Origin: Triparma columacea
Taxonomy: Eukaryota > Sar > Bolidophyceae > Parmales > Triparmaceae
Direction: 5' to 3'
Length of the DNA stretch: 23,833 bases
Assembly: GCA_030267965.1 (NCBI GenBank)
Contig: BRYA01000164.1
Coordinates: 4,740 to 28,572 of the forward strand
Shown here one piece after another: positions 10,252-21,490 of the stretch. The position numbers were made by a program, and so were the translations under genes. The notes below the pieces were generated by a model that was given only the letters and a program-made list of their open reading frames with translations, had not been told where the DNA came from and did not search any database. Every line of letters begins with the position of its first letter. Within the stretch, counting starts at the first letter, position 1.

Positions 10252-11241
10252 ATGGTTGCAATAGAGTTACCCGCCCCAGAAGTTTTATGGGGTCCTGCCC
10301 CAATAGATTGGTGTGAGCCAAACAGGCCTTCAGTGAACCCTTTTGGAGTCGAGGAGCTCCACAACACTTGGTCAAACTTAATGTATGTGATCGTCGGGAT
10401 ATTAATGTTTCGTGAGTACGTCTATTCGATGCCTGCACATAAGCGAGACCCTATTTACTTCTCCTTCTGTATAAATACCATCATGACAGGGATCACTTCT
10501 GGTTGGTTTCATGCGACACTGATTTTCATCGCCCAGAAATCAGACGAATTCTTCGAGAACGCGGCCGTTGTCTCCCTCATGTACTTTCATGTCATGCCAA
10601 GGAATCCTTCTAGACCTGCGTCCGGCAGGTACTTCATTTTCTCTGCGCACCTCACTGCACTGGCGCTTGGAGTCATCCTCATCCCTGAGTTGTTTTGTGA
10701 AGTTCACTTGATCACTGTTGTGCTCGTGTGTTTTGGCAAAGCGCTGGGTTCCATTAAGTCGACGGTAGATGATGAAACTTTGAAGGTCAAGATAATTTCC
10801 ATCTTCAACAAGTGAGTGTGGGATGGAGGAGAGGGGGCGAGAAGGGGACCGTGCGTAGTTCGTGTCTCCCGATGTATCTCCTCTTCTTCTCTCACTTACC
10901 TTGCGCCTCTCCCTCTATCATCCGCAGGTCCTTTGTTGCTGCCGGTCTGAGCTTCGCCCTTTGGATAATCGATTTCGTATTCTGCAGGTGAGTAATTAGT
11001 GGAGCGGGGACAGGAAATGTACGTTGACAATGTATTGGATGTTTTATTCACATAACTTACCCCATTGTGCATCCCTTTGCTACTTGCCAGCCCCCTCGTT
11101 GCAAAGTTTTACCTTCACGCATTCTTCTGGCACTTTGGCACAGCATTTGCTCTGTTCTGGGGAGGAAAAGGATCTTTAGAGCTAGGAATAGCAATGCAAG
11201 CCAAGGATAAGGCGACGGAGGGGTCGTATAAAAGCTCATAG
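10252..11241 (+). CDS. Alkaline ceramidase
   Basis: Three exons, 10252-10811, 10928-10987 and 11091-11241, give 256 aa, close to the usual 250-290. Both introns are phase 2 with GTGAG donors. Alkaline ceramidases are seven-TM ER/Golgi enzymes that hydrolyse ceramide to sphingosine and fatty acid. Family landmarks are present: the N-terminal acidic calcium-site block D19-W-C-E22 with N24 and EELHNTWSN, and S83-G-W-F-H87-ATL with D98 eleven residues after H87, as in the zinc site of human ACER3. The C-terminal zinc His pair should be H-x3-H; here it reads H216-A-F-F-W-H221, one residue longer. Hydrophobic segments (NLMYVIVGILMF, LTALALGVILIP, LITVVLVCFG, GLSFALWIIDFVF) fit the membrane fold. 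It may contribute to sphingolipid turnover. Confidence 0.92.
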
Positions 11242-11359
11242 AAAATGTTCACATCGGCAGCGTGCGTGTACTAGAAAAGCGTGTTGCTGCAGCAATATAA
11301 AGTTTGTCGTTTTTAATTAGCGAGACACAGGGCAACTCTAGTCCTGCATCATACTCCCC

Positions 11360-12765
11360 TTAAATTATGCTCTCTCCCATGAAACTTCTGACAACGGCAA
11401 GTCCCATTTGGGTAGTCTCAGCCACACCCTTGTCGTCGGACAAGCTAGGGTTGAGCTCGACAATGTCGGCCCCGACAAGGTTACCAGAGTTGGCGGTCCT
11501 CTCGGCGACGTAGTGGGCCTCCCTGTATGTGAGGCCGCCCCTGACCGCAGTCCCCGTAGCGGGGGCTGACGCGGGGTCAATAGCGTCAATGTCATAAGAG
11601 AGGTGAATCGGGCGGGAAGGGTTCGATTCGGTAAGGTGCTGGAATGCGCCCTCCATGACGCGTCCTATTCCTAGTCTTTGAGTGCGGGCGGAACAAGTAC
11701 GTTAGTGATGAGAGCAGTCCCGTTTCACTCGCTCCTCGAACTCAAAGCCTCCTCTCATTCTTACCTATCAATGTCGTACATGGAGTAATACTTGATACCG
11801 AGCCTCTTGATGGTTGCACGCTCGGGGAGGTCAACGTCCCTTAACCCCACGTAGACGAGGTTGGAGGGCTTGAGGCGGTTTTTGTAGGGCTTCTCGGCAA
11901 GCCACGAGAGACCCGGGATATTACGGAGGTCCTTGGGGGATGCGGGGATTGTGGAGGAGGGTATGTCAGTGAGGGACAGACAAGTACATGTAGAGGGATG
12001 CGAATACATGTATACATGTATATGGAAGTGTGTAGATGTATTGAGAGTCTCCCTCAAAAGTCCTCGCTACGCTCCTCCGTGCGCCTCCCTCACCTCATCC
12101 TTCATCATCCCCTCCGTGCAAAGTCCCACGGGCATCCCGTGCATGTTGCCGCTGCCGCTGATCTCTGGCGTGTTGAGGTCCGCGTGAGCGTCGACCCAAA
12201 TCACCCCGAGGTCAGGGTAGTTTGACAGCATCCCAGCAAGAGTCCCAATTGAGATGGAGTGGTCCCCCCCGAGGGTTAGAGGGAACTTCCCCTCTCCAGC
12301 GTTCGTGCGAACAAGCTCGGCAATCTTGAAGGCCCCACCCCCGACGATCTCGCTGTTTCTTGCCCCGGGGGCCTCCCTCCCCTCGGTGGCAAAGTCAACC
12401 TCAGGAGTATTCTCAATCCTCCAACCCAACTGGGACAGCTGAGACGGCAAGCCTTCCTCAATCATGGAGGAAGGTCCCAAGTCAACCCCAGTGAAAGGCT
12501 GCCCGAAGGTCATGGGAGCTGGGATGATTGTTGCAGTTCTTGGTGCCTTTAGGAGATTCCACACTGGTGTCAAGGGCTGCCCATCCTCATCCTTCCTCGT
12601 ACTGTCAGTGTACGTAGAAGGGAGCATCTGGCTCTGTACGTTACCTATCCCTGCTCCAGTTTTGTTCGCGTTGCCGCTCCCAAAGGCCCTTTTGAAATGA
12701 GGTAACAAGGAATCTCGACCAAAAGTGGCAAGTCCCTTGGGTAAATTCATGCTTGTGAGTAGCAT
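11360..12765 (-). CDS. Arginase
   Basis: Exons 12765-12094, 11931-11765 and 11675-11360 give 384 aa (joins phase 0 and 2). Arginase (EC 3.5.3.1) hydrolyses L-arginine to ornithine and urea with a binuclear manganese centre. Visible motifs are GGDHS (166-170), VDAHAD (191-196), NMHGMP (207-212), VYVGLRDVD, LGIKYYSM, then SYDIDAIDP (D308, D310) followed by APATGTAVRGGLTYRE. All metal ligands appear present. The third exon must begin at 11675: the acceptor CTCAAAG gives R-LGIGRVMEGAFQHL, while the two nearer AGs break the frame. The first 70-75 residues precede the catalytic fold; MNLPKGLATFGRDSLLPHFKRAF looks basic and amphipathic, suggesting a mitochondrial presequence. This would fit the mitochondrial urea cycle known in diatoms, which is inference here. 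Confidence 0.95.
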
Positions 12766-13286
12766 GGTAGGTTAAAGTTACAGTGAATGGGGCAAAATGG
12801 TAGTCGCCGTGCAAGTTATAAAATAGTTTGCGCCTATTATGACGTTGTAGAAATGAGATGTTTTTGAGGTTTTCTCGTTTTCTCGTTTTCTCGGTTTTCT
12901 GCCTCCCCTGTTCCACCGAAATGAGAGGTGGTGTTGGGCCACACAATTTTAAACCCAATAAAACGGGTTTCCTCCGATAATTCTCCCTTCTATTGGATCC
13001 TCATATCAAAACAAATACCACACGAGATTGTTTAGAGAGCGCAGTATCAATTAGTAGCCTCGTCCATTGACAGGTCCCTAGTGGTGCTCGTAGATATTCC
13101 AGAATTTCTTCGGCTATATTCATCTATCTCCCTTGCACAGTGCTTTAAACCTTTGAGTTGCTCTTGTGACGTTGACTTGTTGCCTTAAGAAGCCTTAGAG
13201 TCGTCTCATTCTAGCAGATATCCACTTGTCACCCGAGTTGGATTGTATTCTTCCATATTTACGCAGCCAAGACCACCGCATCCACA
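12766..13286. other. Intergenic region between divergent genes
   Basis: This 521-nt stretch separates the starts of arginase (minus) and the Cys-cluster protein (plus). It is AT-richer than the flanking exons. It holds a short GTTTTCTC tandem repeat (12869-12900). No clear TATA element, RNA gene or further exon is seen. Confidence 0.6.
12869..12900 (+). repeat. 8-bp GTTTTCTC tandem repeat
   Basis: Three perfect copies of GTTTTCTC (12869, 12877, 12885) are followed after one G by a partial fourth copy ending at 12900. It lies about 105 nt upstream of the arginase start, so it falls in that gene's promoter or 5' UTR, where on the transcribed sense it reads as GAGAAAAC. Confidence 0.8.
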
Positions 13287-16200
13287 ATGGATCCCACATA
13301 CACTAGCGACTTCTCTCCAATGACGCAGTTCTTGGCCTCTTCCTCTGCGTTGGCGTCCCTTCCTACCTCTCCCATAATTGGTGCTGCATCCTCTCCCCTC
13401 CTGACTGCCAGTGGCCTCAATGCGATGCCCACTTACTCCCCTACGATTGGGGAGTCGGCCGTCAATGGAATGGGCTCAAAAGACCTGAGGGGGGGCTCCT
13501 CGACCCTGGCCGCTGAAAATACTACACTGGGACAGCTTTCCCGTCCACCTCTCAACCCTGGCTTCCCTCCTGCCCAGCAGAATGTCCAGACCAACCTTCT
13601 GCACCCTTACCACTACCACCTCACGTTCACTTCCACTGACGTTGCTTTCGTCGCCCAGGTGTGCCAAGTGCTAACTCTGACCATTGCCGAAATTACCGTG
13701 CTTCAGCAGAATACCCACGCTCTTGCCAAGGCTTCCACCACTTCGACACCTCCTGGGGTTCTTTGTGGTCTCGGATGCTGCCTCTTTTTCTCTCGCGACA
13801 AGCCTGACCGCCAGAAGGTCTCGAAGGAGATGGGGAGCGTGCCCAAGATGAACCACAAGGTCAACATGACGGCATCCTCCGTGGCCGCTGCTGGGCTCGC
13901 TGCCTCCTCCCTCCCCCCGCTCCCCGGCAAGTCGATGAAGGGAAGTAGCAGCAACATTATGCCGACCCCGACTCTCTCGGCCACTCTACCCATCCCCTCA
14001 CCCTCCATTCCCCAGCCGGTCAAGCGTGAGCGCACTAACTCCTTCGGCCTCGACGCCATCGCTGCCGCCTCCTTCATCCTGGACAGCCCCAGCGCGGGAG
14101 CTGCCAGCCAGAAGGCCGCTGATGGCGTCGAGGGCTTCGTTCTTGGCGGGGGGAGCATGCTCGACGGTGCCTCCTCGGCCCCCTCAGCCAACTCCACCTC
14201 CATCAACCCTCCAACTAACCAGCCAAGTGCCCTTCCGACCCCTACTCTAGCGATTAGCGACAGCTCTCCGCTCCTATCCGCGGAACAGAATACTCTCCTA
14301 CGCACCCCCCTCGGCTTCCACGGGCAAAACCCTACCATGAACTCCGCGGGGGAGGCAATCAACATAGGTGAGAATGACAGAAACGCTCTGCTGCCTTTCG
14401 TTCCTCGCTTTTCTCTTAGCACTCTTCCCTCCCTTATTCACTCGCTTGTCAAAATTGCTTGTAAAACAATCCTAACGCCTCTCGTCCTCGCTTTGCTCCT
14501 ACCTCACCCGCTTACTCGACCAGCAACGGACCCCTGGGCCACATGCCTCTCCTCCCAAGCCTACGCGAGCCTCAGTAGCAGCGAGAGCAACAAGGATTGC
14601 TGGGAGAGGCTTGGCGTCGCTGGGTTCCTCAGGGACTATAAGCATTTTTGCAAGGAGAGGGAGAAGGAAAAGAAGGTCGACCAGATGGCCACAAACCAGA
14701 GTGTCGTCGAGTTCCTGTGGGAAGGGAGGGTCGTCGTGCGCCCTCCTCGTTGCGGGGAAAAGGTGAGATGTCGTGCCAGCGAAGAATAGCGTGTGATGAA
14801 TCCTGAACTCCCTCCCCGCCGCGATTATTCTTAGCTCACATACTAACTCCTTTTGCGCTTGTCCCTTGTTCGCTCCGCGACGTAGGGGTGGGAGGTTGAT
14901 GGGGTTGAGGTAGAGGGTCTTAACGGAGGTACAGTGGAGGGCATGGACAAAGAGTTTGATGGGATCATCTGGAGGGCGGTCGAAATTGTCAGGATGATCG
15001 ACGGGGCCAAGACGTGCTCCAAGGAGGAGTGTCTCATTGCAGCCGGCTGGAGGGCAATTGAGACCAAGCAAACTAAAACGATACCGAACGAATCTCGCAA
15101 TGACGCGGAATCGGGAGATGCGAAAACAACTAAGGAGGCGGAAGCCAAGAAAAAAACTGAACCTGCTGTTGAGGTCCCAACCCCCTCGAGGACGTCAAAT
15201 AGGAGGAGCAAGAGTCCTAAGAAGCAGCAGCAGCAAGACAAGAAGGAGTGCGTGAAAGATGAACAGAAAGAGGAGCTGGTGCTCGAAGTCAAGGAGGAAG
15301 AGGTAAGTAAGGAGGGTAAAAAACCGAAGGGTTGGGGTTTGGAGCGCGGCAACGACATCATGAGCGGCACCATGTCATCCTCTTGCTCGTCGTTCCGCTC
15401 GTTGGTTTATTCTAACCCACAAATCTTTCTTTATACAACTCTCATCCACCATCGCAACCAATGCCGCTCGTCGCAGAAGGTTGTTAAGGAAGAAGCCAAT
15501 CAGCCTCCTTCTTCCTCGGCCGCTACTGCCGACGCCGCTCCTGTGTCCACAACCATGTATCTTCCCCCCTATCTTCCCTTCACCCCTTTACCCAATCCCC
15601 CCACCCCCCTAAGTGTCAACGATGCCTATCTCACTCACCTCAAGAGTCTCAGTGACTCTGCCCTCCATCTCTGCTGTGATGTGCGCAGATCCGCCGTCCT
15701 CGGGAGCAGGTGGAAGGTTGTGAGGAGCTGGGGCGACGATTCTTCTGACGACGGCCAAGGTGGAACGTCCGCCTACCTCAAGAAGGTGAGAGCTTGGATG
15801 GGAGAATGGGAGGAGATGAGAAGCGGACTCTTAAATGTGAAGGCGCATATCTTACCCACCCTTCTCCCCCCCTACCCCATCTCCGCGCAGTTCGCCCCCA
15901 AGAAGGTCAAACCCTCTTCCTCGATCAACCTCAAGCGCAAGACGATAGATGTCGCCTCGAAGCACAACTCAAAGGGCCACCAGGATCCCAGGCCCGTCAC
16001 CAAGGGCGAATGCAATTGGTGCGCTCCAGTTTCGGCGCCCTCGAGCGAGGCTAACACCCCTATTTGCCCTAGTTGCAAGATCTGCCAGAGGCTCGGCTGG
16101 GAGAGGAGGGCTAAATACAGGTACAAAAAGGGTCTGGCGAACAGGGGGTTCTTTGATGTTAACTACTACGACGAACTCGGAAAGCATAGGTAAGTTGAGC

Positions 16201-16476
16201 ATAAAGCACTCGCAACTTCCCCAATCGAATTCAATGCTATGTTCTAGACACTAACGCAGCTCTTCGGTCGTCTCTTCGCTCCTCTCCTACAGGGGTAGAA
16301 GCGTCAAAATGTTTCTACAGCTTACCCAGAGCTACGTTAGGTACGTCCTCAAGCAGGGTGGCGTGGATGAGCACGTTACCAAGATGGAGAGAGAGGACAA
16401 GGGCGCAACGTTGCAGCAGAAAAAGAAGAGGAGAAGATCTGACCAAGACCAGAGCCGCGCTGATGAATTCGTTTGA
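13287..16476 (+). CDS. Uncharacterised low-complexity protein with a five-cysteine cluster
   Basis: Six exons, 13287-14367, 14524-14762, 14886-15302, 15477-15785, 15891-16189 and 16293-16476, give 842 aa with all phases matching. I do not recognise the family. The first 360 residues are Ser/Pro/Ala/Thr-rich and probably disordered, apart from a short segment around TFTSTDVAFVAQVCQVLTLT. Residues about 361-500 look folded (CWERLGVAGFLRDYKHFCKE, VVEFLWEGRVVVRPPRCGEK, IIWRAVEIVRMIDGAKTC). Next comes a charged KKQQQQDKK stretch, a Pro-rich segment, then C723-x2-C726-x14-C741-x2-C744-x2-C747, followed by basic QRLGWERRAKYRYKKG. The C terminus is lysine/arginine-rich (QQKKKRRRSDQD), a plausible nuclear localisation signal. 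A nuclear zinc-binding regulator is a reasonable guess. The spacing does not match GATA or other common fingers that I know. Confidence 0.75.
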
Positions 16477-16515
16477 GGAGACGACTATTGCAAGTGAGAA
16501 AGAGAAAGTGACCTA

Positions 16516-16521
16516 AATAAA
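16516..16521 (+). terminator. AATAAA poly(A) signal candidate
   Basis: A canonical AATAAA lies 40 nt after the stop of the Cys-cluster gene and 34 nt before the stop codon of the convergent glycosyltransferase gene. Cleavage 10-30 nt downstream would put the plus transcript's 3' end at or within the end of the opposing coding region. Confidence 0.4.
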
Positions 16522-16554
16522 GCTTTGCATTATCTAAAACCACAGCAATCTAAA

Positions 16555-19500
16555 TTACAATATAGAAATCAGAACCTCCTTTGTCTCTCCAACCACGTTC
16601 TTCGCGCTCTCGTAGCCTACCTCTTTCCTTCTTCCTCTTTCAACCCCTCCCCCCTCAAAGATGCCCTGAATTTCCAACGTTCTTAGGCCGTTGAAAGATG
16701 GATTTGACACGTCGTATCCTGCTGACTGGAGAATCATCGCTAGCCGCCCATCGCATCGGGGCATCCCAAGGGAGAAGTTACTCTGCTCCACCACATCGGC
16801 CTCAACAGGCACCCTGACAACCCAAGTGTCCTGCGAGTCAATGCGAGGGTGGAAAGACATTCCTACCGCGGCAACTAGGCTCGTGTAATTATGTGCATTC
16901 CAGTCTGTTGGAGCGATGGTGAATTCTCTTTTCATCTCCCACCTTGTCAAGGCTAGCGCCTTCCTCTCCCCTCCCAAACCCCCAAACTTTGCCACCATCT
17001 TCCCCACGTCGTCGTAGTCCAATATTATGTCGCTGTTAGTTAAGACAGCAATGTCTCTTGCCGGTAAATTTCTATTTGCGTAGTCGAGGGCGTCGGCGAA
17101 CGTCATTCTTTTCCCAAGAACTTCTACATTGACCTTGGCAAAGTTCTCCCCCAAAGTATCACCATTCATTAGCGAGGCATCGTCCTCTTTCTCGAGCAGC
17201 ACATGCACGTTTGAGATTCCAGGGTTACCTGAATTGATATACAGCGCCATCAAGCTCTCCAGCGTTTTGGTGTCCTGGCTGGAATCTTTCCAGAATTGTA
17301 CGATGACGTGAACGGAGGGTGCAACCCCCGCATCATCTCTTCCTTCTTCTAATTCCCCCCGACTAAGTTTATTGTATATAGTTTCGACCTCGACGCCTCC
17401 CAAGTTGTTCCACAACATGAAGGTTAACAACCCGCAGGCTCTCTTTTCCACGTCTCCTCCCCCCCTCCCCTTCACCCTGTCAAAAGCTCTCGCGACGTCC
17501 TTCCCAAAAGTCTCCTCGATAAGTTCACTACTAATTCCGTCGACCAAGACTAATGCGGAGACTGTCTTTACGAGGTCTTGCCGTTCCCTACACGTCTCAG
17601 CTTCGTACATGCTTTCGCACAGCACCGAATACGCAGACAGGAAGTCCCCCTTATCCCTCAGAACGTTGGCGGCATTCTCCACTGCCTGCCCCCCCCCTTC
17701 CGTCCTAGCAGCGCTCAAAAAGTGTGCCAAGGCTTCGTCAGTCAGTCCCAGGTCTTTCATTACGACACCAAGGTTGTTCTCAGATGTCGCCCCCCCCCCG
17801 GCTTTGACGCTTTCCTGTAGAATTTCCCTGGCCTCCTCAAGTCGCCTGAGTTGCTGAAGCACAGCTCCGAGGTCATTCATTATATGTGGGTCGCCTGGTC
17901 TCAAAATCATTAGTTCGTTCAGCCTGCAGTGGCGGGGGTGGGTTAATATTGATAATACCACGCTTCTCTCGCTTGCCTGTCGTCGGCCTACTTGCGTGCC
18001 TGCTGCGTCTTACCTATCTAAGCTCTGTGCCAGTTCGCCCCTGCTGTTGTGGACTCGAGCTGCCTTGGCCAAAAGAGCGGCCAGCCTGTGGCTGCCTCCC
18101 CCTGCGATGAGCAAAGCGGGGAGGATGAGAATAAATGTATATCGAGTTATGAGTTGGCGCGTCTTGAATCAATCAAAATCATGTGCGTGTGCGCGAATGC
18201 GGGTGCGGATGCGACACTCGAGCGCTCCTTACTTTGCCTCACCTCCGCTCTCTCCCCTATCCATTCCCTCCTTCTGCATCGCCTGCATGCGCGTGAAGAC
18301 TTTATTTATTTCCTCGTCCCCCTGCCACACTTCTTTCCCCGCCTCCCCCCAAATTTGTTCCCCCACGTCTCCGATGCCTGCAATTCTCCCAAGCCACCTT
18401 GTCCACTCCTCAACGACCTTCATATCGTTGTAAACCCTCGGAAGTCTGTCAGCAATCATTTCCTTCACGTTGTCCCTGTACTCCCGATCTTTGCCAAGCC
18501 TCGCGGCCTTCTCAACGTACTCTTCTATGGACCACGCCACGCAAGGTTCCCAAAGTCCCATCTGGGCATAGAAACTAACAGCCATCCTTCCCCTCAGGTA
18601 CCTTTGGGGAAATGTCACCACGGGTATATTGGCGGCCAAGCCGTCCAACGAGGTACGGGATCCGCCAAATGGAAAAGGGTGGAGCATTACGTCACTGAGC
18701 GATACAAGAGTAGGGAAGGAGAGGCTGTCGACTCTTGGAATGAGATGAATGCGGGAGAGTATTTCTGCGGAAAGGTTGAGAGAGAGCCTCTCACGGAAGG
18801 TCTGTGTCCACTTGTCCCTCCGCCCAGAGGTGAAAATGACAACTCCGGAGGGGTCCGCAGTAAGTAAACGGCCGACAACGTCGTCGAATGCACTACTAAG
18901 CTTGAAGAGGGATTGTGCGCAGAGGTAAATGTGTGCATCTCGTGGAAGGGCAGAGGTGGGCAGTCCAAAGTCTTCAAGAGTCATCATACTGCCACCTTCT
19001 TTCGAGGGGCCTTCGTCGCCGAAGTACTTGTTTCTGAGCTCCTCGAATTCTGTGTACCATATTCCCTGCCCGTCAAGCAGCACCACTTGCTCTTCGTAAG
19101 TGTCCCGGGCCATTTTTGTTCTGAAAGGGTCTTCCATCCTGTCTGCACTTATGAAGTAATCTATGTTGGGCGATCCTGTCGTCACCGGATTTCCCCAGAA
19201 CGCTGCCTGAATAGGCGCAAATCTTGCTTTGGAGAGAAAGTGCGTCATGGGTTCACTGAGAGTGTCCGCGAATATGAGAACATCAAAGTTAAGTTGCTGA
19301 AGGGCCTGCTTGGTGGAGAGGTAATCTGCGATAAGGGTTCGTGAGCAAAGACTTCTTGAAAGCTCCATAAACCCTAACCCGTGCTCACCTAAATTAAGCG
19401 TAATGGTCTCGTCCGCAGCTTCCACGAGGTATGGCGCAATGGGACGGAAGGAGGAAGACTTGATTGGTAGGATTGTGACGTGGAAGTGATTTCTCGGGAG

Positions 19501-21446
19501 ATGCTTTATTATGCCCTCGAGGAGAAGTCCGTGAGGTTCAAATGGGCCAAAGAACTATAAGAACGGTGGGAAGGTAAGTAAGAATTACGGCCGTGCAGAT
19601 TGCCGGGGTGGACATTAGGGGCGGAATCGAAGCAGTTTTGCATTATTTAGCCCATTCTCACCTTGCTTACAAAGCCAATCCTAACGGGCCGAGAAGATGG
19701 GGGTCCGGAAGGAAATGAAGGGTTGAGATCTGGTGCTACTCCGTAGACGGAGGCATCGCAGGCGTACTGGTACATCAGGTCCATCATGATCTGGGTGTCC
19801 CTGTCGTTATCAGCCCCCAAGTAAGGAAGGTAAAACTGTGACGATGGGAGAGTTTAGTGATGTGTAGGGTCGAGCTGCGATAGCAGAAGGCGCCAGGAGT
19901 TTGAGGGCATCTCTTAATGACGGTTTCTCACCTGAACTCTCTCAACACTCTGAACAGGGTCGATGATTTTAAGCCTGCTTGACAGAGACGTCAGGGAGTG
20001 GAGGGCGACTTCTGAGACGCGATCTTGGAAATCGTTCAGTATGGCAGAGGGCGGAGGTGAGAACGGGGGGGGTACAGGGGGAAGGACCGTGGCTGTGTGT
20101 GAAGAGCGAAGGGTTGGGTCAGCGGTTTCGATTGTCGCATTGCGGTTGTTGGGAGGTAGGTTGGGTAGTGTCGTTCTCAGTGTTGTCCGTTCTCACCTCG
20201 CCTGATGAGAAGCCCGACATTCGGAGATTCCGTGGCAACAGATTGGGCATACGCTTTTGCAAGCATGTTCGAGCCGAGAGCGAGATCGCCCTCTTCGATA
20301 TAGTGGGAGCCCAGATTCACCAGCGCTGCGTCCATGTTAGGGTCAAGTTCGAGCACCCTCTCAAGAATGTTTACGCTCTCCAGGTTATCCCCCTTGATCT
20401 GCAGGGCCGCCCCCAAATTGTTGAGGACAGAAAGGTCGTCGGGGACAATCTCGAGGCATGCCTTATAAGTTTCTATAGCCTCCTCGAGGAACCCTTCCGA
20501 GTGGAAGATGACTCCCATATTCATGAGAGCGTAGTGGTTGTCCGGCTGGAGGGAGAGCACGGAGGAGTAAATGGCCTGGGCAGATCTTATGTCGCCAAGC
20601 TTTTGGTAGGACGTTCCAGCCCCCATCAACGCCGAGATGTTATCGGGAGATAGGGAGATGGCCCTTTCGAAGTAGCGGAGGGATTCGTCGAAGTAGGATT
20701 GTTGGTACAGAATGTTGCCGAGGTCGAGGTGGGCGGTCAAGTGGTCGGGATGAAGTTTGATGACTCTGCGACGCGCAGAAGGGGGTGGAAGGTGGGGGGG
20801 GGGGGAGGGGGGGGAGATTAGGAATAATCAATGGATAGGTTGTGCACCTTAGATATAGATGAACCACATCAGTTGATCGGGCACATTAATGAAGATTTGG
20901 TACTATTGTTCACGCCGTTCCTGATCTCTCACACTCCCGCCCACCCTCTCACCTCTCAAAAGAAGACGCAGCCTCCTTCAACCTCCTCATCTCCCAGAAC
21001 AACTGACCCAAGTTGTACCAAGCCCCAAATCTATCGTCGCGGAGCTCAGTCGCCCGTCGAAGCACCCGCTCGGCGTCCTCGTACCTGCCTGCCATTCTGT
21101 ACACCTCTCCGAGGTTGCCCAACTGGACGGCCATGTCTCCCCCATACTCAATTGCCAGCTCTATAAGCTCAATGGCAGCGTCTTTGTCGCCCCAAGCAAA
21201 CCTCACCAGACCCTTCAGGTGGAGTGCGTCGGCATTCGACGGTTCGATCAAGAGCACCTCATCATAGTATTCCACAGCTTCCTCAAGTTTCCCCTCGTTG
21301 TGCAGGGTAGCAGCAGTCGAAAGGAGGGTTGATATGGAGGGGGAGGGGGGGGTCTGCTGTGAATTGGAGGGGTGTGCGTGGAGAATGAGAAAGAGAAGGA
21401 CGAGGAGAATGGACGGAATACAGAGGGATGGATTTCCATCCATCAT
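16555..21446 (-). CDS. Secretory TPR-GT41 glycosyltransferase fused to a second TPR block and a glycosyltransferase-like domain
   Basis: Exons in transcript order: 21446-20953, 20765-20197, 20092-19932, 19835-19662, 19554-18243, 18101-18014, 17923-16555; all phases match, 1388 aa. GT41 includes OGT (O-GlcNAc) and SPINDLY (O-fucose) transferases, which modify Ser/Thr of proteins. The N terminus has a hydrophobic core (SILLVLLFLILHAHP) like a signal peptide or anchor. TPRs run from about 43 to 350 (GAWYNLGQLFWEMRRLKEAA). The catalytic part spans about 355-890: RATVLPPVPPP linker, RPVRIGFVSKFFGPFEPHG, PIQAAFWGNPVTTG (580-593), AQSLFKL (679-685, lysine as in OGT), HPFPFGGSRTSLDGLAAN (758-775). 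A second TPR block follows (about 915-1060). Residues 1137-1351 resemble an algal/cyanobacterial glycosyltransferase-like domain: TFADALDYANRNL, AVLTNSDIILD, DSQDTWVVR, FSLGMPRCDGRLA, GYDVSNPS. Alternative: two genes split near 18243, but the 18101-18014 exon has no ATG. Confidence 0.85.
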
Positions 21447-21454
21447 GTATTGTA

Positions 21455-21490
21455 ATGGGGGGATGGGGGGATGGGGGATGGGGGATGGGG
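21455..21490 (+). repeat. G-rich ATGGGGG tandem repeat
   Basis: Five copies of ATGGGG to ATGGGGGG run head to tail. The block starts 9 nt upstream of the glycosyltransferase ATG, so that gene's 5' UTR would read as repeated CCCCCAT. The plus strand has at least four G runs with 2-nt loops, a G-quadruplex-compatible pattern. Confidence 0.8.

Noticed and set aside
11619..11630. GGTTCGATTCG resembling a tRNA B box
   Set aside because: It lies in the arginase catalytic exon and there is no matching A box or cloverleaf.
13703..14422. 239-codon minus-strand frame
   Set aside because: Antisense of the long low-complexity first exon of the Cys-cluster gene; GC-rich repetitive codons leave the reverse frame open.
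18049..18867. 272-codon plus-strand frame
   Set aside because: Antisense to the GT41 catalytic exon and an intron of the glycosyltransferase gene; no recognisable domain.
19377..19392. GGTGAGCACGG as a splice donor in the glycosyltransferase gene (minus strand)
   Set aside because: The frame reads straight through it (TLNLGEHGLGFMELSRSL) and continues in the GT41 region, so it is treated as coding.
19979..20653. 224-codon plus-strand frame
   Set aside because: Antisense to the TPR exon and adjoining intron of the glycosyltransferase gene.
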